Positions 42,101 through 48,600 of a stretch of 64,000 nucleotides of DNA are shown here, one piece after another. This stretch comes from Todiramphus chloris collaris (Eukaryota > Chordata > Aves > Coraciiformes > Alcedinidae). The notes under the pieces are model-generated. The model was given only the letters and a program-made list of their open reading frames with translations, was not told the origin of the DNA and did not search any database. How positions within the stretch are numbered: the stretch's first letter is position 1; the number at the start of each line of letters is the position of its first letter. The translations under genes and the position numbers were made by a program. Location: positions 1,605,049 to 1,669,048 of the forward strand of contig JANVCC010000056.1 in the NCBI GenBank assembly GCA_025345505.1, read 5' to 3'.

Positions 42101-44985
42101 TCTCATGTATATGTTACTTCCCAGCCTGTCTTTGTATTATTACATTTTTTTTTTTCATTGGATCCTACCTCCTGTAAATTTCCAAACTGGCTGTTGTAGG
42201 AAGTACGTTGAGATCGTACATATTATGGACACACATCATGCCAAAGATCCTGTTCTATATACACAGAAAAGGTTTATGCAGTACCAGCAAAGTGCAGGGA
42301 AAGATGTTAACAAAAACCTTGTGAATACCAGATTCGCTTAACGCGTATTTTCAGCCTGTTTTTCCTGAAAACATGGAAGTTTCTGATTCAAACTGCCAAG
42401 CAGACAGTGGTTTATGACAGTTTGATGGTGATCTTTACATTTCATTCTCGTGTTATAAAATTCCTGAACGCTCTTTATGCACCCTTAAAACACTGACCAG
42501 CCAGCCCCCTACCCCTCCAAATCCTCTTTAAGCCCACCATGAATGTAGAGGGTAAGTATTTTAAAAGATGTATATATGACCATGTTTCATTACTATCTAG
42601 AAAAGGGTCCTTAGGACAAAGGCATTAAGAATGTTAATCCCGTTCTTATAATATCTTCCTAAACTGCTGTGCAGTAGAAAATATTTAATTAGCTTTGTAA
42701 AATTGTTAGCAAAACTTAAAAGCCCTAAGCTGAGGCGGAGGGAGAACTGTCTGACTGTTACCATAAGTAGATTATCTTTTTGCCCTTTGAACTCATGAAA
42801 TTATAATAATGAAACAAACTCTACTGTAGTCACCTGTCAAAACTGCCCCAAATGTAAGAATAAATGCTTGCACTATAATGAGTGTCCCCAGTGTTGTAAA
42901 TGCCTTCATAATCTAAAATTGTGGTTAAAGAGAACAAAGCTTATACAATACATTTGGTACCTCATGTGCCTTCTGTTGTGTAGCTGCAATGGTAGTAGGT
43001 ACTACGTAGAGAAACTAAGTCATACTGCGTTATTTAATGCATTAGGGTAAACTCCAGACTGTTAGCCTTGTGAGCTGCAGAAAGGATGCAAGTGTTTGCC
43101 CTGTGGCAAGTAAAAGTACCTGGAAGTACAAGGAAGGTGCCTCCTGAAGTATAAACTGCCAATAGGTAACTGAAAAGCTTTGCTGCAGGTCACACTTTTA
43201 AAATACATTCACTTTTCAGTTCTGTAGCAATTCCTTTGCTGTAGAAGTTCCTTCTCCCAGTGCTACTAGTATGGAGTGGCTGGAGGAGCCAGACAATTTA
43301 AAATTCAGACTTGAACGCAGTAATCAGTGAGCATTTGCCAACTGTTACCAATACTTGTCTGTGACATTAGTGTTCCCCATTTTTGATTGCGATTTTTTAT
43401 TCCTTGAGCTGATGAAGAATCAGATCACATTCCAGTGTAATTCATTCTCCTATTACATGACTGTCCCTAAAAAGTTTTGCACTGGTGTAATACAAGTAAT
43501 AAATCCTGCCTCTACTGGCAAAGCTGCTACTCTGATACTATATTAATCTATTACTAAGCTGTTCTAAGATATTCTGAGATAGTTTTAGTAGCTTCTTATA
43601 CCACTTTGTAAATGAAAATAACATTCTTACTTATCACATTCCATGTAATAATTTTTACACTTGTGAATAGTCTATCTGAATTCGTTAGTCTGCTTTAAGT
43701 TGAAACCATAAATTCAGAAGTAAATGATTGAGATTGTAATTTTACCACTGTGTTACCTCAGACACCAATGTATTTCTGGATGTTACTTTCACTTGATGAT
43801 CCAAATTTCCTAACTAGACATTAAAAAAAAAAAGAAATCGATTAGGGATTTTATATTACTTTTAAACATTAATCAGAGTCCATGGGGCACAGTAGAGTTG
43901 AGCACTGGATCTGGAAATTTTTTGGATATGTATGTTCTCTTTCCTCTACCACTGAATGACATGTTTCTCAAACTTGGGAAAAAACATTACCTTTCACTGC
44001 TTCAGATAATACTTCTCTAAAACTATTATAGTAATACCTACTTTGTTTTCTTAAGAGCTCTAACTGAAGAGCATAAGAAAAATTCCCTTTTGATGTAAGA
44101 TGAGTAAGAGCTTTTGAAGCTCTTTTGAAGTAAGATGTCTAACTTGAGTGGGGATGTGAAGCAGTGAGTGTTTCTGCAAGTGTCTTTGTTATAAATGTGT
44201 GACTGGGATCAGAACAACAAAAAGCGTACTTCTTTTTAAGCTTGACAATTATTGATCAGATATGACTCTTTTTATTACTGGAAGTGTTACCATCTTTTTT
44301 TAATTTTGAATTTTGTTTTGCTTTCCAATTTTGACAGTCTATTTTTGGGTTCAAAAAGAGTAGAAATTCATTACTGATAAGATGGCTAAAAGGCGTGAAG
44401 AGGCATTTCAGCTCTGCTCTGACTGTGGCATGTAGAGCTTTCCACCTGTTGTCTACACATTAAACTGACTCCCACCTTGGTGTTTGTCGTTTAATGCTGC
44501 TTGGCTAGAGATGGGGGTTTTATAGTGCAGATGCTGTAACAATAGCAGATGTTTGAAAATATGTTGACAGCCATAGAATTGGTATTATTTTGAAATTCTT
44601 CAGTAATTATTCGCCTCAGGCCAAAAAAAAAAGATGTTGGCTTCTGTGGTTGTAGCATTACTACTGGGCTAGGATTTGAAGCAAAATTCTTAATAATGCT
44701 CATAAAAATACTATTCTTTGGGATTATTGGAAAAATGATGGGAAAGTTGTTTGGTTTTAATCACTGAGTCATTAGTTTAATTTATTTCTATCAAACTAGT
44801 TTCATTTTAATGCTAGCTTTATATTTTATTTGTATTGCATAGACTTTGATTTTTCTGTTAGATTTTTTTTTTTAAATGTGCATCCATAATATTTTTAACC
44901 TTTCTTTGCAGTGTTTGCTAGTTCTGAGCCTGTGCCAGGATTCCAGGGAGACACCCTGCAGTTAGCTTTCATCGACCTCAGACAA
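61..44985 (+). CDS. EXOC6: EXOC6 (Sec15A) exocyst subunit, 18 internal coding exons, partial at both ends
   Basis: Spliced gene for exocyst complex component 6, which helps tether secretory and recycling vesicles to the plasma membrane and binds Rab11-GTP through its C-terminal helical domain (family knowledge). Exons: 61-108, 258-348, 1276-1321, 8296-8500, 9729-9884, 10528-10596, 13992-14075, 14165-14211, 14598-14718, 16657-16728, 17372-17469, 18570-18675, 22182-22291, 23529-23640, 25310-25444, 29031-29210, 37955-38096 and 44912-44985. They sum to 1896 nt, or 632 codons, with no stop, and splice phases match at every junction. By recalled human protein (804 aa) they cover residues 92-723. 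That leaves 91 residues upstream and 81 downstream, so no exon appears to be missing between the ends. EXOC6B is excluded because its linker and several helices differ. All introns are GT-AG. Confidence 0.97.
109..257 (+). other. EXOC6: EXOC6 intron, 149 bp
   Basis: Short GT-AG intron. Most of its 3' half is a T-rich low-complexity tract (about 187-246) that doubles as the pyrimidine tract of the following acceptor (ctctaag at 251-257). No other feature seen. Confidence 0.85.
258..348 (+). CDS. EXOC6: EXOC6 exon, residues ~108-137
   Basis: Encodes 30 residues beginning VIAQTEEIIRCRVQQ and ending EKLQLCLP, plus the first base of a split valine codon. The acceptor AG is at 256-257 and the donor GTAGGT at 349. 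The 91-nt exon runs from phase 0 to phase 1. A longer open frame (168-419) spans it, but only this middle part matches the family. The segment is a conserved part of the N-terminal helix array and differs from EXOC6B, which has a different stretch before QQRNI. Confidence 0.96.
349..1275 (+). other. EXOC6: EXOC6 intron, 927 bp
   Basis: AT-rich intron with short poly-T runs (for example around 1099-1113) and no open frame matching a known family. The acceptor is a TGCAG at 1271-1275. Confidence 0.85.
1276..1321 (+). CDS. EXOC6: EXOC6 exon, residues ~138-152
   Basis: A 46-nt exon encoding (V)LEMYSKLKEHMNVK plus two bases of a split arginine codon (AG + A in the next exon). The TGCAG acceptor at 1271-1275 and the consensus GTGAGT donor at 1322-1327 are both clear. 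It is too short to appear as its own open reading frame. It was recognised from the conserved LEMYSKLKE motif and from phase continuity with both neighbours. Confidence 0.95.
1885..1902 (+). repeat. Poly-A tract, 18 nt
   Basis: Uninterrupted run of 18 A. No retroposed body or target-site duplication was recognised beside it, so a simple homopolymer is the safest call. Confidence 0.9.
6205..6232 (+). repeat. (TTTGG)n low-complexity tract
   Basis: Three to four imperfect TTTGG units in the large intron. Simple sequence with no associated element recognised. Confidence 0.8.
8296..8500 (+). CDS. EXOC6: EXOC6 exon, residues ~153-221
   Basis: The largest exon here (205 nt) completes a split arginine codon and encodes 68 further residues. 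It starts YYSALKTMEQLENLYLPR, includes the highly conserved SMSDLKDFLESIRKHSD block and ends IGETAMKQ. The acceptor is TTTGTAG at 8289-8295 and the donor GTAAGC at 8501. Family knowledge places this in the N-terminal helical region of Sec15 used in exocyst subcomplex assembly. It differs from EXOC6B at several positions (LYLPRVSQYRFCQ here). The open frame on the opposite strand (8299-8586) is its shadow. Confidence 0.98.
8501..9728 (+). other. EXOC6: EXOC6 intron, 1228 bp
   Basis: Unremarkable AT-rich intron. No repeat or gene recognised. The acceptor CTTAAAACAG at 9719-9728 has a weak pyrimidine tract. Confidence 0.8.
9729..9884 (+). CDS. EXOC6: EXOC6 exon, variable acidic linker, residues ~222-273
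   Basis: A 156-nt exon, phase 0 to 0, encoding 52 residues. It starts AQQQKTFTTTLQKQNNVNYG and ends in an acidic run (EDDDEHEEE). The QKTF...LQKQN pattern is diagnostic for EXOC6 against EXOC6B, which has a different, longer linker here. This is the fastest-diverging part of the protein in this window, yet its length equals the recalled human exon exactly. The low complexity and charge suggest a flexible linker between helical domains. Skipping it would keep the frame. Confidence 0.95.
9885..10527 (+). other. EXOC6: EXOC6 intron, 643 bp
   Basis: GT-AG intron ending in a good pyrimidine tract (about 10498-10527). It contains a minus-strand open frame (10103-10420) with no recognisable family. 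Confidence 0.8.
10528..10596 (+). CDS. EXOC6: EXOC6 exon, residues ~274-296
   Basis: A 69-nt exon, phase 0 to 0: VLTAQDLVDFSPVYRC followed by LHIYSVL. The AQDLVDFSPVYRCLHIYSVL block is nearly invariant in the Sec15 family. The acceptor TTCAG at 10523-10527 and the donor GTATGT at 10597 are strong. Confidence 0.97.
10597..13991 (+). other. EXOC6: EXOC6 intron, 3395 bp
   Basis: Contains a (TTTG)n tract at about 11347-11392 and an imperfect direct repeat of TTTGTTATA-type units near 13069-13095. Several short open frames match nothing recognisable. Confidence 0.8.
11347..11392 (+). repeat. (TTTG)n / T-rich simple repeat
   Basis: Four TTTG units plus flanking T-rich sequence. A microsatellite within an intron. 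Confidence 0.9.
13992..14075 (+). CDS. EXOC6: EXOC6 exon, residues ~297-324
   Basis: An 84-nt exon, phase 0 to 0. It opens GDGEIFENYYRKQRRKQ and closes ARLVLQPQSSM. The basic KQRRKQAR stretch is a conserved Sec15 feature. The acceptor TTTTAG ends at 13991 and the donor is GTAACC. The following intron is only 89 bp. Confidence 0.97.
14076..14164 (+). other. EXOC6: EXOC6 intron, 89 bp (shortest)
   Basis: Minimal GT-AG intron close to the vertebrate lower size limit. It has a T-rich stretch before the GAAAG acceptor. Its shortness is typical of compact avian genes. Confidence 0.9.
14165..14211 (+). CDS. EXOC6: EXOC6 exon, residues ~325-339
   Basis: A 47-nt exon encoding HETVEGYRRYFSQIV plus two bases of a split glycine codon. 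Conserved GYRRYF motif. The donor GTAAGT follows at 14212. Too short to show as an independent open frame. Confidence 0.95.
14212..14597 (+). other. EXOC6: EXOC6 intron, 386 bp
   Basis: Short intron with a GC-richer middle (14330-14480) that is open on the plus strand for 84 codons. The translation matches nothing I recognise, so I treat it as chance. The acceptor is TTCTAG at 14592-14597. Confidence 0.85.
14598..14718 (+). CDS. EXOC6: EXOC6 exon, residues ~340-380
   Basis: A 121-nt exon completing a glycine and encoding 40 residues. It starts FFVVEDHILHVTQGLVTRTY and ends IIAVLRTHS. FFVVEDHILH is a family hallmark, and HVTQGLVTR matches EXOC6 rather than EXOC6B (HTTQGLVNR). The donor is GTAAGT at 14719. 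In Sec15 crystal-structure terms this approaches the start of the C-terminal helical domain. Confidence 0.97.
14719..16656 (+). other. EXOC6: EXOC6 intron, 1938 bp
   Basis: AT-rich intron. An octamer-like ATTTGCAT occurs at about 14928-14935. No repeat family or gene recognised. Confidence 0.75.
16657..16728 (+). CDS. EXOC6: EXOC6 exon, residues ~381-404
   Basis: A 72-nt exon, phase 0 to 0: SYCSDPDLVLELKNLIVVFA then DTLQ. The acceptor TTCCAG at 16651-16656 is good. The donor GTACAT at 16729 is weaker than most in this gene. A minus-strand open frame over the same bases is a shadow. Confidence 0.96.
16729..17371 (+). other. EXOC6: EXOC6 intron, 643 bp
   Basis: Plain AT-rich intron, same length as the one at 9885-10527 by coincidence. 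No feature recognised. Confidence 0.8.
17372..17469 (+). CDS. EXOC6: EXOC6 exon, residues ~405-436
   Basis: A 98-nt exon encoding GYGFPVNRLFDLLFEIRDQY through NETLLKKWSGLF plus two bases of a split arginine. It is among the most conserved parts of Sec15 and lies within the C-terminal helical domain. The donor GTTAGT at 17470 is a slightly non-consensus U2-type site. Confidence 0.97.
17470..18569 (+). other. EXOC6: EXOC6 intron, 1100 bp
   Basis: No repeats or open frames of note. The acceptor TTCACCAG ends at 18569. Confidence 0.8.
18570..18675 (+). CDS. EXOC6: EXOC6 exon, residues ~437-472
   Basis: A 106-nt exon completing arginine and encoding DIFEVDNYSPIPIANEEEYK to SKFPFQDPELDK. The DNYSPIP and FPFQD motifs are family signatures, and the EEEYK variant is EXOC6-like. 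The acceptor ends at 18569. The donor GTAAGG is at 18676. The open frame running on to 18798 is intronic read-through. Confidence 0.97.
19398..19455 (+). repeat. Tandem duplication, 31-bp period, two copies
   Basis: The 27 bases at 19398-19424 recur identically at 19429-19455, separated by four bases. Absence of any mismatch suggests a recent slippage or duplication event. Confidence 0.95.
19945..20125 (+). mobile_element. MIR/CORE-SINE-like relic
   Basis: The order of words matches MIR-type SINEs from memory: a GGAATCAGG-type start, then TCACTTCACATCTCTCTGCC, then TTCATCTGTAAAGCAGGGAG, then GAGCTTTGAAA. It is heavily diverged, as expected of ancient amniote SINEs that survive at low copy number in birds. 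A repeat-library alignment would settle the subfamily. Confidence 0.7.
22182..22291 (+). CDS. EXOC6: EXOC6 exon, residues ~473-508
   Basis: A 110-nt exon encoding QAFPKKLPMSQSVPQIYIQV through KEFIYASLKFSESLHR plus two bases of a split serine. MSQSVP distinguishes EXOC6 from EXOC6B. The acceptor TTTCCACAG ends at 22181 and the donor GTAAGA follows at 22292. Confidence 0.97.
22292..23528 (+). other. EXOC6: EXOC6 intron, 1237 bp
   Basis: Carries the CR1 fragment (22413-22582). The remainder is unremarkable. It ends in a T-rich tract and TTTCCCAG (23521-23528). Confidence 0.85.
22413..22582 (+). mobile_element. CR1 LINE, 5'-truncated 3' end, sense orientation
   Basis: Contains the characteristic avian CR1 3' sequence: GCCCAGGGAGATGGTGGAGT, CACCATCCCTGGAGGTGTTC, a GGACATGGTTTAGTGG-like word, CTTGGAGGTC and TTTTTCCAACCTT. 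It ends in TTCTGTGAT/TATGTGAT, the short terminal repeat typical of CR1. No coding sequence remains. This is the main sequence evidence for a bird genome. Its moderate divergence means it is inactive. Confidence 0.95.
23529..23640 (+). CDS. EXOC6: EXOC6 exon, residues ~509-546
   Basis: A 112-nt exon completing serine and encoding STEIDDMLRKSTNLLLTRTL to NLIKKPHIGLTE. STEIDDMLRKSTNLLLTRTLS is conserved from fish to mammals, and KKPHIGLTE is EXOC6-like. The donor GTAAGT is at 23641. The exon ends in phase 0, so the candidate stop-bearing exon at 24484 could be joined in frame. Confidence 0.97.
23641..25309 (+). other. EXOC6: EXOC6 intron, 1669 bp
   Basis: Contains the possible alternative exon at 24484-24582 (listed separately) and a T run near 24947-24961. 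Otherwise no feature recognised. Confidence 0.8.
24484..24582 (+). other. Possible alternative stop-bearing EXOC6 exon
   Basis: A good acceptor (T-rich tract then CTTCAG ending at 24483) is followed by 32 codons in the same phase as the exon ending at 23640, then TGA. The peptide begins ERLLEEIKKMRRRKELHK, a strongly charged helix-like sequence. If used, it would end the protein after residue 546 and remove the Rab11-binding half. Against it: no AATAAA or ATTAAA was seen before the next exon, and the family is not known to me to have this exon. It may be chance or a poison exon. Confidence 0.25.
25310..25444 (+). CDS. EXOC6: EXOC6 exon, residues ~547-591
   Basis: A 135-nt exon, phase 0 to 0: LVQIIINTTHLEQACKYLED, then FISNITNISQVTVHTARLYG and LSTFK. 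LVQIIINTTHLE is a Sec15 signature within the C-terminal helical domain. The acceptor CTTGTAG ends at 25309 and the donor GTATGG follows at 25445. Confidence 0.97.
25445..29030 (+). other. EXOC6: EXOC6 intron, 3586 bp
   Basis: AT-rich with a 16-T run at 27276-27291. Several short open frames (such as 28080-28313 minus) have no recognisable family. The acceptor is preceded by a nine-T run (TTTTTTTTTCAG). Confidence 0.75.
29031..29210 (+). CDS. EXOC6: EXOC6 exon, residues ~592-651
   Basis: A 180-nt exon, phase 0 to 0. It encodes DARHAAEGEIYTKLNQKIDE, then FIQIADYDWTMSESDGRASG and YLMDLINFLRSTFQVFTHLP. GRASGYLMDLINFLRS fits EXOC6, whereas EXOC6B has different residues there. It forms part of the C-terminal helical domain that includes the Rab11 site. 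The donor GTAAGT is at 29211. The next annotated exon is 8.7 kb away, with a microexon candidate between. Confidence 0.98.
30452..30474. repeat. Perfect inverted repeat, 10-bp arms, 3-nt loop
   Basis: TTTTACACTT, then GAA, then AAGTGTAAAA. A short cruciform or hairpin with no other sign of an RNA gene. Confidence 0.9.
31489..31534. repeat. 14-bp direct repeat flanking a poly-T insert
   Basis: GATCTACCTCTAGT at 31489-31502 recurs exactly at 31521-31534. Between the copies lie only 18 nt, ACCTCC plus 12 T. The arrangement looks like a target-site duplication around an almost tail-only retroposition on the minus strand. The second copy also starts a 7-bp hairpin (31524-31541). Confidence 0.8.
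32191..32234 (+). repeat. T-rich low-complexity tract
   Basis: Runs of T broken by CACCCCC and G, lying about 60-100 nt upstream of the microexon candidate. It may act as extra polypyrimidine sequence. Confidence 0.85.
32292..32321 (+). CDS. EXOC6: Candidate EXOC6 microexon, 30 nt, in frame
   Basis: Ten codons, NNNNDHAAMS, bounded by TTTCCTTCTCAG ending at 32291 and a consensus GTAAGT donor at 32322-32327. The flanking exons end and begin in phase 0, and 30 nt keeps the frame. It would insert ten residues between ~651 and 652, inside the C-terminal domain shortly before the Rab11-contact region. A TGC at 32269-32271, 20 nt before the exon, is the kind of motif used by the neural splicing factor SRRM4. 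Not part of the canonical 804-residue protein that I recall. Expression evidence is needed. Confidence 0.5.
34289..34377. promoter_or_regulatory. Candidate enhancer with inverted Pbx-Meis/Prep sites
   Basis: TGATTGACAG (34289-34298) and its reverse complement CTGTCAATCA (34368-34377) are both exact Pbx-Meis/Prep composite decamers. A related TGATTGGCA follows at about 34450. Surrounding sequence is non-repetitive, has no open frame and resembles conserved non-coding DNA in composition. Function and target gene are inferred only. Confidence 0.4.
35182..35199 (+). repeat. (CA)n followed by poly-C run
   Basis: Four CA units (35182-35189) run into a continuous C run of 10. Simple sequence in the intron. 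Confidence 0.9.
36202..36215 (+). repeat. Poly-C run, 14 nt
   Basis: Uninterrupted C tract in an otherwise non-repetitive intron segment. The minus strand is G14. Confidence 0.95.
36602..36631. repeat. 30-bp perfect palindrome of TG/TA/CA dinucleotides
   Basis: Alternating (TG)n-(TA)n-(CA)n arranged so that the whole 30 bases are self-complementary. This suits cruciform or Z-DNA formation and is likely to be length-variable. Confidence 0.95.
37955..38096 (+). CDS. EXOC6: EXOC6 exon, residues ~652-698, Rab11-contact region
   Basis: A 142-nt exon encoding GKVAQTACMSACQHLSTSLM, then QMLLDSELKQISMGAIQQFN and LDVIQCE, plus the first base of a split leucine. The asparagine codon at 38072-38074 (QFNLD) appears, by recalled alignment, to be the residue reported as needed for Rab11-GTP binding in fly Sec15 (Asn659). 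It is intact here. The acceptor TTTTAG ends at 37954 and the donor GTAAGT follows at 38097. Open frames on both strands over this exon are shadows. Confidence 0.97.
38097..44911 (+). other. EXOC6: EXOC6 intron, 6815 bp
   Basis: Contains a short hairpin (40352-40391), a GC-richer patch at about 41200-41650 with open frames on both strands but no family match, and a TA-repeat at about 41995-42006. Otherwise AT-rich unique sequence. Confidence 0.75.
40352..40391. repeat. Inverted repeat, 10-bp perfect arms, 20-nt loop
   Basis: ATCACAGGCA at 40352-40361 pairs with TGCCTGTGAT at 40382-40391. The loop also holds AGGCCT. Too short and too little paired for a miRNA precursor. Confidence 0.85.
44912..44985 (+). 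CDS. EXOC6: EXOC6 exon, residues ~699-723, last one in the window
   Basis: A 74-nt exon completing leucine and encoding FASSEPVPGFQGDTLQLAFI followed by DLRQ. PVPGFQ and DTLQLAFIDLRQ are family signatures, and FASSEPVPGFQG is EXOC6-type. The acceptor CTTTGCAG ends at 44911 and the donor GTAAGA follows at 44986. The two remaining coding exons expected (about 81 residues to the C-terminus) were not found before 64000. Confidence 0.97.
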
Positions 44986-45479
44986 GTAAGACACTAGTTG
45001 TTGTTTTTTATCCTACTAATTTCCCCTTTTGACCAATGCTGAAGTTATTAAATTCAAGAACCTTTCATGTTTTTGCATTCCCGTGTGATTAGTTTTGAGA
45101 AGTGGTTATTTGAAGTGTTATTAGTGGCACTATTCCTTGTAACTTAGCATAAAACTGTTTCTCCAAGGTGTTGTTAGGGGGCAGTCTCAGCTGGTGGTAC
45201 TGTTACATCGATGTAAGATTGAATTTTGGTCCTGGCAGTTTCGTAAAGGTGCTGTGACGCCTTTTTTGCAAGAGTGTACATGTTACCCACATGTGTGCTG
45301 GCCTGATTCCATTCTGAGTAATTGCTCCTGTCTACAAAAATACTCCCTGAAGAGCAGAATTGGACATGGTATTATTTAGCATTTCCTTTCATTAATTTGT
45401 TACATAGAATTCTTTTAAGTTGTTAGAAAGCAGTTTTATTCTGACTGGATGATCTTTATCCTATATCAAGTTTAGTTTT

Positions 45480-45680
45480 AAATGCCTTAATATTGGAAGC
45501 ACTTTTCCACAGTTCTTGACACAAGGAAGATTTTTCCAGACTAAAATCTACTTATCTTAATTTCACAGTTATTTCTATTCCCTGATCCCTGTAAATTCTG
45601 ATACTATATCCACCCATAGCAAGTAATTTTCAAATACTTTTCCTACTGGAAGTAAGCTTTTAGAAGGGATTTATTATTTC
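45480..45680 (-). mobile_element. Possible degraded CR1/L3-like fragment
   Basis: The order TTTTTCCAGACTAAAATCTA...CACAGTTATTTC...TCCCTGATCC loosely follows the antisense of older CR1 elements, from memory. Similarity is weak and unverified. Confidence 0.25.
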
Positions 45681-48600
45681 ACAAAATTGCGAGTGTAAGT
45701 GTTATTTAAATGGTGAAATGAATCATTAACTGCACAGGAAGGGTCTTGAGTTTTCTGCAGATATTGCTGATATTTTTCAGCACCGTTATGAGTCTGTCAA
45801 AGTAATCAGAAAAGAAGAGAAATGTAGAAAGAAGTCCATAGCTATATCATAAGAATATTTTTGCTTTTAATAGTTTAGTAGGCTTTTCACAGCAAGATTA
45901 TGAAAAGGCATTTCATAAGGGAAAATTTGTGAGGCAAAAGTATTCTAGTTTCTCCTAATAGTTAGAAAAGACTTCATTAAAGTATCTTTTTAAATTAAGA
46001 AGTTAAAAGGTAGAGTTGTCTGGTACATTCTCGCAGTAATATGATATTCTCACACCATATGTCCAATGGGGTAAGTGTGAACTACATGAGGAAGATACAG
46101 AATCATGGCCATAAGATTTCTCTTTGTGATACTTTTACATTAGGAATTCCATCAGTTAGTCTGTAAAGATGTACCCTGACAGAACTTCAAATACCAAATC
46201 TTGCCTTGACTAGCAGCCTTCCTTTCTTGGATTCTTTTTTGTGCTCCTTTTATTGTCAATGTTAGAAGTGATTAAACATCTTCAATTTTGTACTAAGTCA
46301 GTTTAGTTGAAGGGAAAGGATGTTGAGAGATTTTGGCGCCATTTCTGTCACCGAAGAGGTATACATCCTTGCAGAACCCGTATTTGTTTCAAGGGAAAAA
46401 GTGATTTCCAGCTGTGCAGGATGGCAGGGTGTGTACATACTTGCTACAGGAAATAAACAATATTTTTGTGTGTTTTAAGCACCAACTGTGGAGCATATTA
46501 TATAAATAGAGATAATGTTGCTTAAGATAGCTCTCAGTTTATGTTAGCAACTTATATTTAAAATTCTCTTGATGCAAGTAATGCTTTATAGAGAATGCTC
46601 TGTATGCCATGAGAATCTAATCCATTTCAGATACTTTATAAACAGCAAAAGTTTGGGCAACTCTTTGCAGTTGGAGTTTGTAGAGGTAGAATAGTTGTAG
46701 TCTCTTCATTTTGGTTTGTTTTTTACTATATTTTTGCTTGCCTCACCAAAAGATATTGCAAGCACATGCTAAAAACATTTACCGTTTAGTAAGGATTTGC
46801 AGTGTTTTCTCTCTTTTCCTTATTTGTGATCCATTTCTATCTTAATAGGGTGGGTGACAGTTCTTTTCAAGAATACTTAGAAAGGCAACAGAGCCTTTTT
46901 CAGAAAGTTCTTATAAAAGGTCATGCTTCTGTTTTTTAGTTTGAATTTGATACTTCGTCATGAATTGCAGGATATGAAAGATAAGGAAATAGGTCCAGTG
47001 GTCAGGTTTTACCTGCCCACCCGGACTGTGCCCTGAGGTCAAACTCCTGATATTGGCTGTTTGGTACAGAGGAGCTGATGACAGGTAGGGGCTGATACAA
47101 GGGTGAAAGCTTGAACCGTATCAAAGCTAAAAGGCAGGAGATTTGGGACTCAGTGAGAGACTGTAGCTAAAAGATGGATCAGCAGGATTGCCCTCTTCTT
47201 AAAAAGCAGCTGACCTGCAAGGGAAAAGACTTTATCGTCCTGCCAATCACATGGTTGCTAATGGAAGCCAGTTATCTCAACAACGGCTTAGTCTCTCGCT
47301 GTTGTACTCTGGCAATGTATAAGATTAATGAGAATTGGGCAGTAGAATATTGCAGCACATTTTACTGAAGAAATAAAGTCACTTACATAGAGCCAGCTTG
47401 GAAGACAGAGAGGGAAGAGCTACACATTTATGATTACCACAGGGGAGGAACAGCCTTGAAAAGAATTGCCATAGGTATTTTCATCCTAACAGTTCCTGAT
47501 CCTCCATCTTTCCCTGAAGATAATGAATGTATGGACAGCATGTTGTCCAAAGCAAGCCCACTTCTTTCCTTCTTTCTTCCTTGTAGAAGAGCAAATAGAA
47601 ACAGTTGGCATGAGAAAGAATTGCTTCTAGAAGAGAAGAGTAATTAGTAGCAAGAAGCTATAAGAGGCCAGGAATCACACACTTACCAATGTCCCTTTTG
47701 ATAAGCTACCTCCTTCTCCTTATCTTATACCCCTCTACGCTCTTGTCATACTTAACATGCTTCTGAAAGATTTTAGTAATCTGTAGAAACACTAGTCAAT
47801 AAAGACTTTTGTCCTATTCTCATAACCATAGTATCTCAGCATCTTACAGACATGATGGTGTGGCAGGCACATAGTGCATGCTAAGAGAATCACATGGCCA
47901 TGATCATCTAGAAACTTGAAGCTCCAGATAGTTTAGCAGCTCCTAAAGCAGCAAGCAGCTGCTAAAAAAAAATATTGGGATTGGTTAATGTTTCTGTACA
48001 GCTGCAGTAATTGTGCCATACCTCATGCCACTTGTCTTAACATACGACCTGAGGTCATACCTATGTGCACCCTTTCACCTCACTTACTTAATGCCACTGA
48101 GGTGTAGGTCAGCTCAGCAGGGTGATTATCAAATTGACATGGGCTGCTTTAAAGAGATTGGTCTTTGGTGTGATTCGGTTCTCCTGCAATCTGCATTGCT
48201 CTTTGAAGATAATCTCATGCTACTATGTAGGGAGCCTGGGTGAAGAGTGCCGTGGCCCAAAGTGAGGTGGAGGGAGCTTTGGGGATTTTGCTACCAATTC
48301 ACATCCTGGGTTAATTGGAGTTAACCATCAAAAGTAAACAGTCTTCATTCATCCTACTCAAATTAGTGTCTGAAGAAGCTCGGCCTCTGACATGAATTAG
48401 TTTGTCCTGGTTATGATGTGTTTTCTAGTACCTAAAGATTAGAGTTACAGTTCTGGAATGTGAAACGGTTTCTTGGATGTCCTGGACACTTAAATACTCT
48501 GAGGAAAAGGTCTGAATCTTGCAATTTGTTCATTCTTCTTTGGAGAGCCAGTGTAGTGTGTAGCAGACAGGAATGATAATGTTGTGGTAGCCTGAGAGGT

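Noticed and set aside
61-44985. EXOC6B as the identity of the gene
   Set aside because: The linker (QKTF...LQKQN), MSQSVP, HVTQGLVTR and FASSEPVPGFQG are EXOC6-type, and the residue count fits the 804-aa EXOC6 exactly.
48042-48056. GACCTGAGGTC palindrome as a nuclear-receptor element
   Set aside because: The everted arrangement with one truncated half-site is not a standard response element and is isolated.
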